This document shows positions 1-10,811 of a stretch of 64,000 nt of DNA, piece after piece. Positions within the stretch are counted from its first letter, which is position 1, and each line of letters opens with the position of its first letter. Both the position numbers and the translations under genes were made by a program. The stretch is from Asterella californica (lineage: Eukaryota > Streptophyta > Marchantiopsida > Marchantiales > Aytoniaceae), in NCBI GenBank assembly GCA_036924285.1, contig JAYKYS010000009.1, forward strand, positions 14,446,001 through 14,510,000. Direction: 5' to 3'. The notes below the pieces were generated by a model that was not told the origin of the DNA, searched no databases, and saw only the letters and a program-made list of their open reading frames with translations.

Positions 1-1000
1 CTACCTCTTCAATCACAGGACCCGTCCCAACGTTACGAATGGTTACGTTATTCGCAGGCTGTAGGTCTTGAATAAAACACAAAGCTCCTGACTTCTTGGG
101 CACAGTGAACCACCTGCTAGAATATGGCCCCATAGGCGGCTCAAGTATCCCCATCTGTACCTTCTCCTTCAACAACTCGATGAGTTTAGGCAATAAAGCA
201 CGAGGAACTGGGATCGGTTTCAGGTCCCAAGGCACATGAGGGATTGTGAATATAACCATAGGCGCTATAACCTGCGGGTCCACACAACCTATCTCCTCTG
301 CTGAAAAAGAGAATGCTTTACCATGCTTTACTACCATCTGTTCAAACACTGTCTTCTCGACCTCTGTCAAGAATTCACCCCCTCCTATCTGGAGCTCCTT
401 TAATGTCTCCTCAGTAAACTGGTGCCTTACTCGTCTATGATCACGCAATATAGGTTCAGTCCCTACTAACTGTACTTGCTGCTGGGAGTTAGCAGGTAGT
501 TGAGCTGCTACCGGTCTTACCTTTCTCAGTACAGATTTGTACTTCGCATGGACGTCTGCTTCCTGAGGGAGTGCACACCAACAATTTGCTTCTCTCCCTT
601 CATTATTCTGCATCGGATGAGGAAAGAACTGCAGGTATGTAGCAATCTCCTTATATATGCATCGAGAGTGGATAGGGATCACCACCACACTATTTTTCCC
701 CTCCATCAATTTACTCACATTGTCTAACCAACCAACAGCTGACTGTAAAGACATAAACTCTTCAAACAAACCAGAAACCACTTCGTCTTCAGATAGAACT
801 CCTACACGCCACAACCCTGATACCTGTTTCACCATCCATCTTTTTGTATTTTCCTCCATATCTTCAACTCTTGTAAATCGGCTCCACCCATCTGCCTCAA
901 ACATCAGCAATCCAAACTGCCAACTCTGTACACCACACATGTATCCAGACCTTTGTACATGTCTCGCTTCCAACTCTGACGGGACCTCAACAGTAGGTTA
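1..1000 (-). pseudogene. pol: A2 copy 1 pol, N-terminal part (runs off left edge)
   Basis: The minus strand matches, almost base for base, the start of pol in A2 copy 2 (position 1 here corresponds to about 22325). It covers the pol N-terminus and the first reverse transcriptase blocks, including an FTVPKKSGALCFIQDLQP-like stretch that corresponds to the family FTVPKKSGALRFIQD. The RT active site lies outside the window. It follows pro (1021-1803), as expected for a gag-pro-pol element read right to left. Because the ORF is cut by the window edge, its integrity is unknown. Confidence 0.8.
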
Positions 1001-1020
1001 TACACCCCTGTCTTCCCGCT

Positions 1021-1803
1021 CTACAGGAGTGGACTGCGAAAAACCTTACATCTCTTCGTCTGAGAATCTCTAAGGGTTTGTTTGTTCCGCTCATGTCTTG
1101 AACGAACCGTCAAAAACTGTACTGAGTACTTGTCATCAGGACTCCGAACTCTAGCATAATGAGACCCATCGTTCATCACCTTTGTCTCCATCCGAACAGC
1201 GGTGATGTATGGTTGACCCAGTATGACAGGATAGGAGGCAGATGACTGTACAAAGAAATGCTGATCAACATCTACATCCCCAATCCTTACACGCATATTG
1301 GGACAAGCTCCGTATAACTCACCCTTTTGGTTATTTGTAGCTCGAAGTACCCAACCATGATTCCTTTCGATTGGCCACTGTCCCTTTTCATACACCTCCT
1401 TGGAAATGATGTTGATCTCCGACCCGTGATCCACAAGAGCAGGTACTGACTCAGAAAGTCCTCCAAGCCGAACTTGCGTCTCTGTTGTCGCTCTTGCCCA
1501 GTGCTTCTCCTTGAAATCGCTGTCTGCGCCTGACCCATCCTCTTCAAACTCTTCATCTTCATTCTCAATAACAGCAGGACCAGCAACCCATGCCTCATAC
1601 TTATCATCTCCGAACTGATCAACACCAATAGCATCTATTGCTCCAACCATCTGACTACTTACTTGTTCAGTCAATACCTGTCTCTTTCTCTTCATGATAT
1701 CTATTATCAACTCATGAAACTCTCTCTTTGCGATACCAAGCACTTCACGAAGAGTAAACTCAACTCTAGCATCCAAAATGCGTTGCTCTAGAACAGCACG
1801 CAA
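1021..1803 (-). pseudogene. A2 copy 1 retropepsin (protease) domain
   Basis: This frame of 260 codons encodes the end of the gag-pro polyprotein of family A2. The retropepsin active-site region reads VDHGSEIN, followed by the flap region and an ILGQPYITAV block equal to the usual ILG motif near the end of the domain. The gag ORF ends at 1983 and the frame changes near 1800, where copy 1 departs from the open version in element A. The ORF therefore starts artificially inside gag-pro. An aspartyl protease of this type would cut the element's own polyprotein. DHG in place of DSG/DTG is unusual and is shared with element A. Confidence 0.8.
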
Positions 1804-1982
1804 GTCTGTTGTGTTGTTTCGATGTCTGCCGTTAACTTGTAAGCTGGACCTTTCCCCTTCTCCTGTGCTGTAAACCTCTTTCCTCGTACTCTATCTGTAG
1901 CAGTAGTCTCCTGTGGCAAATCCTGCACACCTTCCATAGGATCTACTGCAGGTGATGGAGCTGTAGAGGTAGAAGGTATATC

Positions 1983-3605
1983 CTATGCAGCAGGAAATCT
2001 TCCAGCTGGTACAGATGGTGATGGCTCCGCTGCTCTCCTCCTTGTAACCCTCCGACGGTCACTGTCCTCTGGTACTCCTGCATCTAAATCAGAAGCGTCT
2101 CGTCTTCTTTTGTCTTCGATCATGGCATCTTGTTCACCACTCGTCTCTAAAAACGCTCGAATAGAAGTTGCATCTACTGGGTCTCTCCATCCAGTGGCTC
2201 TCCTAATGCTTTCAGCACCTCTCTTCATCATTTCAACCGGAACCTCAACAGCCTGCTCAACCATAGTTGGATTAGAGCGCACCTCAACTCTCCCAGTATA
2301 TAAATCAGCCTCCGCAGAACCCGCAGTCATCGCTGTAGTATTCGCACCAGTAAGTGCTGAAAGAGAACTCCTCATTCCTCCTCTTCCAAAATATGTGTTC
2401 AGAGGCTGCCCAGTGGTGGTTAGATACAACCTGTTGTTCTGATAGTTGACTACGCCCTCTCGCAAGGCAACCGCCAAGTCTTGACAGTCTCCTCTGAGAT
2501 GATCTGGACTATCGCACCAAATACATCTCCTGGTAAAGGTTCCTCCTACAGGTCGGGCACCTGGTGCAACAGGTCGTTGATCTCTCCTCAAGTCTGCCAT
2601 CTCAACCCTCAAATCTCTCAACTGTTGAGTAAGTTCTTCTATCAAGTTATGTTGATTTCGGTTCTCAACAGGTCGCTGCTGCTGTCTAGGTCCTCTCTGT
2701 GCTGGGATAGGTACTGCAGGCGCTTGAGGAACCACTTGGGGAACCACTATAGGTGCTTGAGCAATCACAATAGGTGCTTGAGGTATTGCAGGAGGAGCTA
2801 CAGGAACATGAGGAGCTACTCTCTGATCTGGCAAGGTCTTTGGCTGCAGTACCATCCTACCACGACGTTGTCTAGCAAGAGTGGATACTGCTTCCTCTAC
2901 TCTCCTCCAATCAGATGTAACTCCCCCTTCAGCCCCTCGATCAGCCAACATGAAACAAAGCCTATCTGCTGTGAACTCATCCAGAGCCCCTAAGAACAAC
3001 TCTGTCTTCCTAGCATCCAACGTCAACCTCTCTAGACCAGAAAGCTGAGAGTACCTCTTCTCAAATTCACGGATCACTTCATTCAATCCCATGGAACGTC
3101 CAGGCTGACGCTCTATCCAATCCATGAGAGTTCTTCAGGTGACTCTTTCAGAGTCCTCTTCTAGAAATTCTTCTCTCAGTGCACGTTCAAACAGAGTCCA
3201 CCCACCTAAATGTCTTCTCTATAAATTTCTAACCTTCTCTCTCAATTCAGGGACAACAGTCAACTCAAAGCTTAGAATTACCTCGACTTCAGGTGCCCTG
3301 ACCAAATCCATCTCACCCACATACTCCCGCAGGTACCTAGTAACGTCTCTTCCATCGAACCGCCCACATCGACCAACAATCGCTTGTAATGCTCTTGTGG
3401 ACTTCTGCTCAACTCCTCCAATTGCAGGTTGCTGCTGAATCAAAGCATCCAACGCCTGAAGAATCTGAGACGTGTCAGGCTGTGCTGCTGCTGTTGGAAA
3501 CACCGTAGGCCCTCCTTGAGAACCAATTCCTTCCTGAACAGGAGTCCCTTGAACAGGAGCACCTTGAGCAGCAGCCACACCCTGTACAGCAGCACTGTGA
3601 TCCAT
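1983..3605 (-). pseudogene. gag: A2 copy 1 gag, interrupted by a nonsense codon
   Basis: The gag reading frame probably starts at the ATG at 3605 (MDHSAAVQG...) and stays in one frame to 1983. An in-frame TAG near 3217 splits it. The N-terminal part aligns with element A gag (families share an FDGRDVTRYLREY / FKGTDISKYVRYY block), then a capsid-like helical region, a long Pro/Ala/Gln linker with repeated VPQAP units, and a single CCHC zinc knuckle CIWCDSPDHLRGDC. This is structural Gag, expected to assemble virus-like particles and bind RNA. Element A shows the equivalent tail fused to pro, so copy 1 carries at least one nonsense mutation and one frameshift. Confidence 0.8.
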
Positions 3606-4840
3606 TTCTCTCTCAATCTGGTCAATTCTCCAATCAATCACCCCAATTGCTCTCAGTGGAAGCACCAGATGTCGGAGCGAGAGTCTTTCTTGGGGAGGGC
3701 GGACCTCCTGACTGTGATCGATCCAAGAAAACCACCAGAAGAGAAAGACAAGTAGCCGCTGACGATAAGATCTCCAAAATCCTGCTTCTTGCGTCCGCCA
3801 ATTGCAAAAAACAAGCACTCAAACACACCTTGGGTACATAGATGGGTCTCTCAAGATTTAATTAACTTTATTACAATGTCGTCTGCACCACCTATTTCTC
3901 CAACTGTACAGAAAATCTCTCTCTTCCTCTCCTGCACACCTCTCTTCACCCGTCAAGCCAAAAGTCTACCCTGTACGTCTCAATCTGAACCTAATAGAGA
4001 AATTCAGGCCCCTGAATCTTATTCCTCTCCTTGCCTCAACTGAAACTCTCAGAAATCTGATCCAACGTTGATCAAAAGTCCCCTATAAATTTCCAAACGA
4101 TCTCTCTCAATAGAACTGTCTCCTGAGAGTAATTTTTCCTCAAAACAGTTTATTCAAACAACGTCCAAGCCTAAAACTCCTGCTTCTCTCTCTTACGATG
4201 CTCTCTCCATTCAATCTGTGAGCAATTTGACCTTCTCCAGCCTCCCAGCTTTTCCTGCATGTCCTCAACCCTCAATCCCTAATCCTCCTCCTTCCCTTCA
4301 GTTCTCTCAGAAAACTCCCTTGAAAAAGTGTCCCCGATCTCCAGCCGCCGCAAGTATTAAACCTAAAAGTTAAGGCCCCAGCTTAAGCTGCCCCCCTGCT
4401 GTCCTTATAAGTGCACTAACTTATCACAAGCAGGGCCCTTGCTTAAGCTGCCCCCCTGCTGTCCTTATGCGTACAGAGCATTTTTTACAAAGTTGACCCC
4501 TTTTTAATATAAGTTTCGCAGTTGTCTCTACAAACTCTATCCCTACACTGATAAAGGTTCACATAACCTCATTCTCCATCGCAAGCCTACTCGATGATTA
4601 TTTAACTATATAGCAAAAGTTTCTTGTGCTCTTGATGCCATCTTGATGCCATCCTCAATATACTACAAGCCATCCAATGTAGGCCGAAGCCCCTACACTT
4701 ATGAGGCTGCCCCACAGGGCTTACAGCCCCCCCCATATGCGCACCAGGTATCTCCCATAGTATATTCAGGATGACATGCGGAGGCTTAGGCCAGGAAGCC
4801 CACGATTAAGAGAGATACCGGTCTCCCGCCCCTAGGTATA

Positions 4841-4982
4841 CAGGACATGGCTGAATACCCAACATAGACTCCCATCCGGGAGGCCAACATGCCAGAATAG
4901 GAACCAGAGCCCAGGACATGGCTGAATACCCAACATAGACTCCCATCCGGGAGGCCAACATGCCAGAATAGGAATCAGAGGC
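4841..4982. repeat. 71-bp tandem duplication
   Basis: The unit beginning CAGGACATGGCTGAATACC at 4841 is repeated at 4912 with only one or two differences. It lies next to the tRNA-like head. A2 copy 2 has a single copy of this unit but a different duplication (18861-19056). Confidence 0.85.
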
Positions 4983-5046
4983 CAGGAGGGATTGATCCTG
5001 AGACCACTTCCCTCCTAGGCAGGCGCCCTATCACTGGGATGGCCTC
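4978..5046 (-). other. tRNA-like head with box A and box B motifs
   Basis: Read on the minus strand, the first seven bases GAGGCCA pair perfectly with the last seven TGGCCTC, like an acceptor stem. Between them lie a box A-like stretch (AGTGATAGGGCGCCTGCC) and a box B-like GGATCAATCCC. This is the layout of a tRNA-derived SINE head with an internal RNA polymerase III promoter. The anticodon arm is poor, so it is not called a tRNA gene. The copy at 19131-19197 has a damaged acceptor stem. Confidence 0.55.
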
Positions 5047-5545
5047 TAGTTCCGTTCAAAAAGCTTTTACAGTTTGTACATATGCTTTACTAAGGAAATT
5101 ATCCTGTAAAGTCTTTACTAGCCTTTTCTGTGCTAACTTCTCTATACAACTCCGTTTTTAATGAATAAGGAGTCAAAACTATAGTATTCAAGAACACCTA
5201 CACACCCACGCTATCATATTCTGAGTTCGAGTCTCGAGTCAGAATCGACAGATTTCCCTCTTTCACATATTTCATGGCCTAAAACTCATACTAACTATTG
5301 CTTAAAACACTTTCTGTCAAAACTAGAAGCATGAGGTCGCTCTCCTCATCGAGCTTTACATCCTGGTGTCTTTCGACTCCCTTAGGGGTGATACTCCAAC
5401 CCAAGCTAGGGGGCAGCTTGTCAAGCATGGCCCCAGCTTAGCTCCTGCCTAGCTTGTTAAGCTGCAGGGCAGCTTCCTTTACACAACAAAGAAAAGATCT
5501 CATTGCAACTAGTTTTCACTGTACAGACCCATGTACAACACGACA

Positions 5546-7016
5546 ACGTGTTTGGAGTTTGTTCAATATAAACTTTGAGGCCTAAATGGTACTCTTGGAT
5601 AAAAATTCGTTCTTTGTGTGTTTGTCATGTGAGTGAAGACAAAACCCTTTTTGTCAACTTGTTTCTCATTGGTCGAAAGTTTGATCAATCACCTTCTACC
5701 AAGTTCCTTTCCCGTTTTCGAGGGTAGAGACACTTCCTGTGGTCCATTCGCGGAGTGTGAGATATGGTTGGAAAGCTTGGGAGACGAGGATGCCCGTAGA
5801 CTCAATGGTTGCTGGATAGAGAGTGCGACACGTACTCTCTACAGCTAGATACCCAGTGTATTCCCAGATAAGAAAGCACGTCACACGACACCGTTCGGAC
5901 CGTTCCGGAGTCCAAACTTGCTGTCCTTGGATCCATCGGGATCAGAACAACGAGTTCTTCAAGAAATTGAAGACGATACCAAGTTTCATCGGACGGTTTG
6001 GGAGTTCTGAGTGAAATTGGCTTTCAAGGAAGCGCTTACATCAGATTTTCGTTCGTCTGCGATATGAGATTGGGTTGTTCTTCACGATCGGTGAGCCAAG
6101 CTCTTCGTTCTTGATGCCTACGCGATCAGAGAGTCTTCATCTACTCATAGGAGAAGAAAGTACGTAAATTGGATTGTTGGGTTTGGTGTGGTGAGCAATT
6201 TTGAGCCGCAAAGAGTCGATTTTACGTCAGTTTTTTGTAACCTACGACCAAATTTCTTACGCGGTTTTGCAAGAGGAACTCTAAACGACTTGTTTGGAGT
6301 CTTGTTGGGTTCAGGGTAGCTAGATCTACGTACTAGAGAAGACGGATATTAGTTTGTTTAGACGATCCGTTCGTGCGGTGTGTGCAGTTTTAAGCCGCAT
6401 GGAGGAGTTTTTGAAGGTTCGGTCACCTGCGACCGAAAACCGGCGATATCTCGGCTATCGAGAGTCGGATCTGATAGTTCTTGAGGCCAACGGAGTCAAG
6501 GTAGAAGGCCCTATCGACATCTGAAGACCGTTTGACGAAAAGAGAAAGTTCTCAGATAGACCTTTTTCTGTTCTTTCGCTACGGGTTTTGTCCTTTTGAG
6601 TTCGTTAGAGATCTAGTTGGCTATATACAGCTTGCGATAGCTAGCTTTGGCTAAGAGCTTGTACATGGATGTGGTTTGGACTTGGGTTTCAATCGTGTGA
6701 TACTGGTGCAGCTCTGTTTGTTAGCAAAGGGAAGTTTCTCTTGCTTTGAGCTACGCTTCGGTGGTTTTTGGTCAGGACTGAGATTCAGGGGTTCGGTTTA
6801 GGGGGCTTTGAAACAGATTACAGACCGCTCTGGTCTGTTTCTCAGTTTTGTGCTCTTAGGAGAAAGATCTGACAGTGTAATACATTTGGAGTTGGTATAT
6901 ATTGCGGTGTTCATTTTCGTGGTTGTTTTTCTCTGTCTTATCTCTGTTCAACACGGTACATCTCCACAGCCAGGAACCTCGCGTTTTCCTAGACGTCTTT
7001 CACGCAAAGTCCGACG
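5546..7016 (+). repeat. Family B LTR, 5'-truncated
   Basis: This matches the reverse complement of the complete B LTR at 30458-32274 over most of its length (for example GATATGAGATTGGGTTGTTC and CCACAGCCAGGAACCTCGCG). It ends at TCCGACG (7016), followed by a TGGTGAACTCGACG primer-site-like segment. The first few hundred bases of the LTR are missing because the minus-strand A2 copy 1 is inserted in it; they should lie left of the window. Short open frames in it are not conserved and are not called as genes. Confidence 0.7.
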
Positions 7017-7040
7017 TGATATCGGTGGTGAACTCGACGT

Positions 7041-8311
7041 TGTCGCGCTACTTGGCGGCTACATGTTATATTTCTACTCCGACGCTTGAGTTTAGTAGTT
7101 CTAGAAGTTAGCTCTTATTACTTCTAGTCGTTTATGTATATGTTTGACACCTTTGCATACGGTGTTAACGCTATTTTGAGTCTTAGTAGTTTGATAACCA
7201 TGTTGATAGGGCTTAAGCTCATGGGTTGTATTTGCGTGTCGCCCATGCACGCTTTCTAGCTGATTTAAGTTATTTTTCGGGGCTGCGTGTCGTTTTAAGT
7301 AATTTAAGTTTTACGCTGGCACTCTAGGGGGCTTGATGTGGTAGCCTATGAGTAAAACTAAGTTGCCACGTGGTTTAGGGTACTAAAGGACAACCAAGTG
7401 GAGCTATGAACTCCCATTGGTCTGATTTTGTCTTTAGTTTAACTCTAAATTTAGAAACAGAGCTCTAAAGGAGACTTCGAGCATTTGGTGAGGGATCTTC
7501 GAAATCTGAGAGCACAGGAGGGTGCCAAGCACTTCCAGTGAAAATTTCGATCGATTTGAGTCAATAAAGACGGAGTTATGAGCAATTGAAGTTCAGATTG
7601 TGCTAGAATTGAATCATTTTGGTTGGATTTAGGGTTTTCAGTGTCACTCGCAGAAGATTTGAGGAAATTGCTTCAAAACTTCGAGGTTGTGTTCTCCGCC
7701 AGCAGGGCTACGATTTCACAAAAAGTTTCATATCGATTGATTAACTGAGTAATTCAGGACGGCCGCTGAAGCTGAGGGGGTCTGAAAAGCTCTTAATCTA
7801 GAGCAGCGACTTCAGAGGAGGAGATCTACAGTTCTGTGTACATTCAGGAGTCCCAACTTCACAGGGATGTTCAGCACCCTGTAGACTGCAAATCCTGTAA
7901 GAAACTTCAAAATTGATCTAGCCAAACTCCTGTTATAGGTTGAAATAGCCAGCTAGGTACCAGAAATTGCCGTAGTTTTCTTGCTCAAAACTTTTCTGTT
8001 CATATCTCCGTGTCAGAATTTGATCTCAGGCTGAAATTTCGTCTGTGAGTTCAGTAGTACCTCATTTGCATGTAGGGGAAGTTTAGAGGTCAAAACCTTC
8101 ATAGTTTTCCTCTCCGTGAGTGTCAAAGTTCACCGCCGGATCCTATTACTGCTAGCTAGACCTGAATTTCGTCTTCTGGGTATATTACTAGATCTTACAC
8201 ATCTGTCTGAGTGTTTATAGCCCCTGTTGTAACCTGAAAGCCAACCTCTTGAGTGAACAACCACAGCCAGAAGCCCGGCGCTTTCCTAGGTAGACGGATT
8301 ACACTCCGACA
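7041..8311 (+). repeat. Element A 5' LTR
   Basis: 1,271 bp, TGTCGCG...CCGACA. It is a near-exact direct repeat of 14269-15551, lacking a 12-bp segment present there near 14752. It should hold the promoter and polyadenylation signals; I could not assign a TATA box with confidence. Confidence 0.93.
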
Positions 8312-8322
8312 TACTCTCTTTT

Positions 8323-8340
8323 TGGTGAACTCGACGTGAA
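8323..8340 (+). other. Element A candidate primer binding site
   Basis: TGGTGAACTCGACGTGAA starts 11 bases after the LTR end. The TGG start fits pairing with a tRNA CCA end. The same TGGTGAACTCGACG follows the B LTR at 7027. I do not recognise the tRNA. Confidence 0.5.
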
Positions 8341-8387
8341 ACACCTAGGGTGGGAGTTTTCTTAAGAGTGTTACAGGATCAGATATC

Positions 8388-9566
8388 ATGGCCAACCAAG
8401 GATCATCAAGTGGAGGTGCTGCTGCTGCTCAGCAACCTATTCAGTTTGATGCTGCTACGATGAAGATGTTCCAGGCTTTTTCCATGTTCATGCAGCAGCA
8501 GCAGAGCACAGAGAGGAAGGAGGTGTTAGCAACCAAGGCGTTGCAATCTGTGGTGCACCAGATGGACAAGTTCAAGGGTACAGATATTTCCAAGTATGTG
8601 CGATACTATGCTAGGGAGATGGAGGTGAACAAGGTGCCTGAGAAGGAGATGGTGGAGAACTTTGAGCTTGCTGTTGTCCCTGAGATTCGTGGGCGTGTGA
8701 AGGAGCTCAAGCAGCAACAAGGACAGAGTTGGGAGAGCTTTATGCGAGCCTTGAAGGAGGAGTACTACACTGAAGACTCAGAGAGGGTGACCAAGAGAAC
8801 ATTCTTGGAGTGGGTGGTGAAGCCTAACAAAGGTTTGTCTGTAAATGAGTTGTTAAGGGAGTTTGATCGTCAATATGCTCAGCTTTCTAGGACAGAGAAG
8901 CTTACACTAGAGGTTGAGAAGACCGAGCTTTTCCTACAAGCAGCGAACGTGACTATTCAGGAGAAGCTTGAGCTGTTGCTGGAAGACAAGAGTGAGGAGA
9001 GAGGATTGAAGACTGATTGGAAGGAGGTTGAAGAGGCTGTCTCTTTGCTGACCAAGAGACAGAGAAGAAGGGACAAGGTGGTGGTAAGTGAAGCAGCACC
9101 TCTGATAATTCCTGTCAAGCAGTTGCCTACTAAGCCTGCTTTGGTAATTGCTAGAGAAGAAGACTCACCGCTTGATGAGTTGATTAAGGGTATGAAGGAG
9201 CTTAAGCTTAAGCTCACTAGGTTAGAAGAGAAGGAGCAGAATGTACAGCCTGCTATGCAGAGACCTCAGATGAGGGAAGGCTTTGTTCATCGTTGTATAT
9301 GGTGCGATAGCCTAGACCATGTAAGAAGAGATTGTGGAGAGTTTTCAGATGCATTGAGGAAGGATCTTATCTTCTTCAAAGATGGTAAGATCCATTTGAG
9401 AGAGACTGGGATGATGCTGGGAACCAACTTTGGCAAGGGTGGTATGAAGAGACTTGTGAATGATATATCAGCATCACATGCTGTTTCTCTTGTGAATGCT
9501 GCTACGTGTGGAGTGAAAGTGAAATGGAGAGAGAGAAAGGGAATACTGGGTTGTGGTCAGATGTAG
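8388..9566 (+). CDS. gag: Element A Gag
   Basis: 392 codons from the ATG at 8388. Gag forms the particle shell and packages element RNA. The N-terminus is Gln/Ala-rich low complexity. Residues of about 50-220 are a helical capsid-like region that aligns with A2 gag. A CCHC zinc knuckle CIWCDSLDHVRRDC begins near residue 303. The frame closes at 9566, overlapping the pro frame (9506-10759) by 61 bases. In A2 the sequence downstream of the knuckle stays in the gag frame for much longer. A one-base indel near 9500 in this copy is therefore as likely as a programmed -1 frameshift. Confidence 0.88.
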   Translation: MANQGSSSGGAAAAQQPIQFDAATMKMFQAFSMFMQQQQSTERKEVLATKALQSVVHQMDKFKGTDISKYVRYYAREMEVNKVPEKEMVENFELAVVPEIRGRVKELKQQQGQSWESFMRALKEEYYTEDSERVTKRTFLEWVVKPNKGLSVNELLREFDRQYAQLSRTEKLTLEVEKTELFLQAANVTIQEKLELLLEDKSEERGLKTDWKEVEEAVSLLTKRQRRRDKVVVSEAAPLIIPVKQLPTKPALVIAREEDSPLDELIKGMKELKLKLTRLEEKEQNVQPAMQRPQMREGFVHRCIWCDSLDHVRRDCGEFSDALRKDLIFFKDGKIHLRETGMMLGTNFGKGGMKRLVNDISASHAVSLVNAATCGVKVKWRERKGILGCGQM

Positions 9567-10759
9567 TGCGGTCCGTAGCTAGAACAGAGCTAGACAAGGA
9601 TGTGCTACGAAGGGTTGGCAACTCAATTAGAGAAACTACAGGATGGAATGACCCTGTGGATACTATGTCAGTGTATGCTTATGTTGCAAGAAGTCAGCAT
9701 GAAGCTCTACTAGAAGAAAAACGCAGGAGGGAGGATGCAGGTGAGGCTTCTACATCCAAACGACCTGCTACAAGGAGTGAAAGGGCTAGACCAGATGCAA
9801 GGCAGGAGACAACACCTACTCGGGAGGAGACTATGGAGGATCTACCATCTACAACACCAAAGGAGAAGGAGAGAAGCAAGGAGAAGGGTAAGATGCCTTC
9901 ATACAAACTTCAGTCTGACATTGAGATTGCTACAGACTTGAAGCAGGTGTTAGAGAACCGTATCTTGAATGGGAAAGTTGAGTTTACTTTGGGTGAGATT
10001 CTTGGGATTGCAAAGCGTGAGTTCCATGAGGTTATCATAGATATCATCAAGAGGAAACGTCAGATTTTGGGTGAAGCAACTACGCTTAACGCTCTAGGGA
10101 CCAAACTGTCGGAGGATGAGGAAGATGAGATTGCTGGTTATTGCTCTCAAGTATCAGAGGGAAGATCAGATCAGCACGTGAGGTTTGAAGATGAGGTGGA
10201 AGCATCGCAGAAGAGCCATTATTCTCACAACCATTGGGCGAGAGCAACCACAGAGACCTTAGTGAAGCTGGGAGATCTAGAGGAACCTGTGGTGGCATTG
10301 ATTGATCACGGCTCAGAGATTAATCTGATGTCTAAGGAGCTGTACAAGCGTGGGAGGTGGCCCATAGACACCGACCATGGATGGCTTATCCGCGCTGCCA
10401 ATAACCAGAGAGGAGAATTCTATGGTGCTTGCCCCAACATCAAGGTAACTGTGGGTGACATCAGTGATGTTCAGAATTTCTTTGTGCAAGACATGTCAAC
10501 CTATCCTATCATTCTAGGGCAGCTTTACATTACTGCTGTTAGAATGGAGACACGAGTTATGGATGATGGTTCAGCCTATGCTAGGATACGTAGTAGAGAC
10601 GGCAAAAGAGCTGTTCAGTTTTTGACTGTTGCTGCAGAACATGAGAGGAATCGTGATAGCTTGAGAGACCGTCCACTACCTAAGATTACTCAGGAGTTTA
10701 GAGAGTCTAGGGGTTTTGGCAGAGTACCATTGAAGAGCGAGACTTCAACGGTACAGTAG
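9506..10759 (+). CDS. Element A gag tail plus retropepsin
   Basis: 417 codons in the -1 frame relative to gag. The first half is a charged Glu/Lys/Arg-rich tail matching the C-terminal part of A2 gag. The second half is an aspartyl protease: the active site reads LIDHGSEIN (Asp near residue 267), with an ILGQLYITAV block near residue 345. It would be made as part of a polyprotein, so the first codon of this frame is not a real start. The pol frame is open upstream of 10812 and overlaps this ORF, so a second frame change is needed to reach pol. Confidence 0.85.
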   Translation: MWSESEMEREKGNTGLWSDVVRSVARTELDKDVLRRVGNSIRETTGWNDPVDTMSVYAYVARSQHEALLEEKRRREDAGEASTSKRPATRSERARPDARQETTPTREETMEDLPSTTPKEKERSKEKGKMPSYKLQSDIEIATDLKQVLENRILNGKVEFTLGEILGIAKREFHEVIIDIIKRKRQILGEATTLNALGTKLSEDEEDEIAGYCSQVSEGRSDQHVRFEDEVEASQKSHYSHNHWARATTETLVKLGDLEEPVVALIDHGSEINLMSKELYKRGRWPIDTDHGWLIRAANNQRGEFYGACPNIKVTVGDISDVQNFFVQDMSTYPIILGQLYITAVRMETRVMDDGSAYARIRSRDGKRAVQFLTVAAEHERNRDSLRDRPLPKITQEFRESRGFGRVPLKSETSTVQ

Positions 10760-10811
10760 AGATAGGATCTCGCCTAATCCAGTAAAGCAAGAAGCTTTAT
10801 CCACTAGCTTC

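Larger units (their letters stand above)
4620..5046 (-). repeat. SINE-like module inside the A2 LTR
   Basis: A module of about 430 bp, headed by a tRNA-like sequence (4978-5046), is shared by A2 copy 1, A2 copy 2 (about 18750-19197) and, in decayed form, by LTR G (28870-28920 and 33951-34330). The body contains blocks such as GGGAGTCTATGTTGG and ends in repeated GATGGCATCAAGA units. Its presence in all three LTRs means it entered an ancestor of this LTR family, or was built into it, before the copies separated. Confidence 0.55.
3711..5545 (-). repeat. A2 copy 1, 5' LTR (minus orientation)
   Basis: The right edge is well marked: read on the minus strand the LTR begins TGTCGTGTTGTACATGG, like the TGTCG start of A2 copy 2 at 19697. 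Homology with the copy 2 LTR runs from about 4030 to 5545. The left edge is my estimate, from a TGTGAT start shared by 3711 and 17611. Beyond it, a candidate primer site TGGTGCTTCCACTGAGAG (about 3650-3668, minus) precedes gag; I cannot name its tRNA. The LTR contains a twice-repeated CTTAAGCTGCCCCCCTGCTG block (about 4383-4470) and the tRNA-like module below. The base after the right edge begins ACGTG, a possible target duplication whose partner would lie outside the window. Confidence 0.7.

Noticed and set aside
6808..7111. Hydrophobic frames in the B LTR (…LFLSFVLLGERSDSV…) as a membrane protein gene
   Set aside because: They are also present in the minus B LTR (30406-30666) but run across the LTR edge into unrelated sequence, and they are not preserved beyond what DNA similarity gives.
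9500..9566. A programmed -1 frameshift between gag and pro in element A
   Set aside because: No convincing slippery heptamer was seen, and the A2 family keeps this part in the gag frame, so a simple indel is equally likely.
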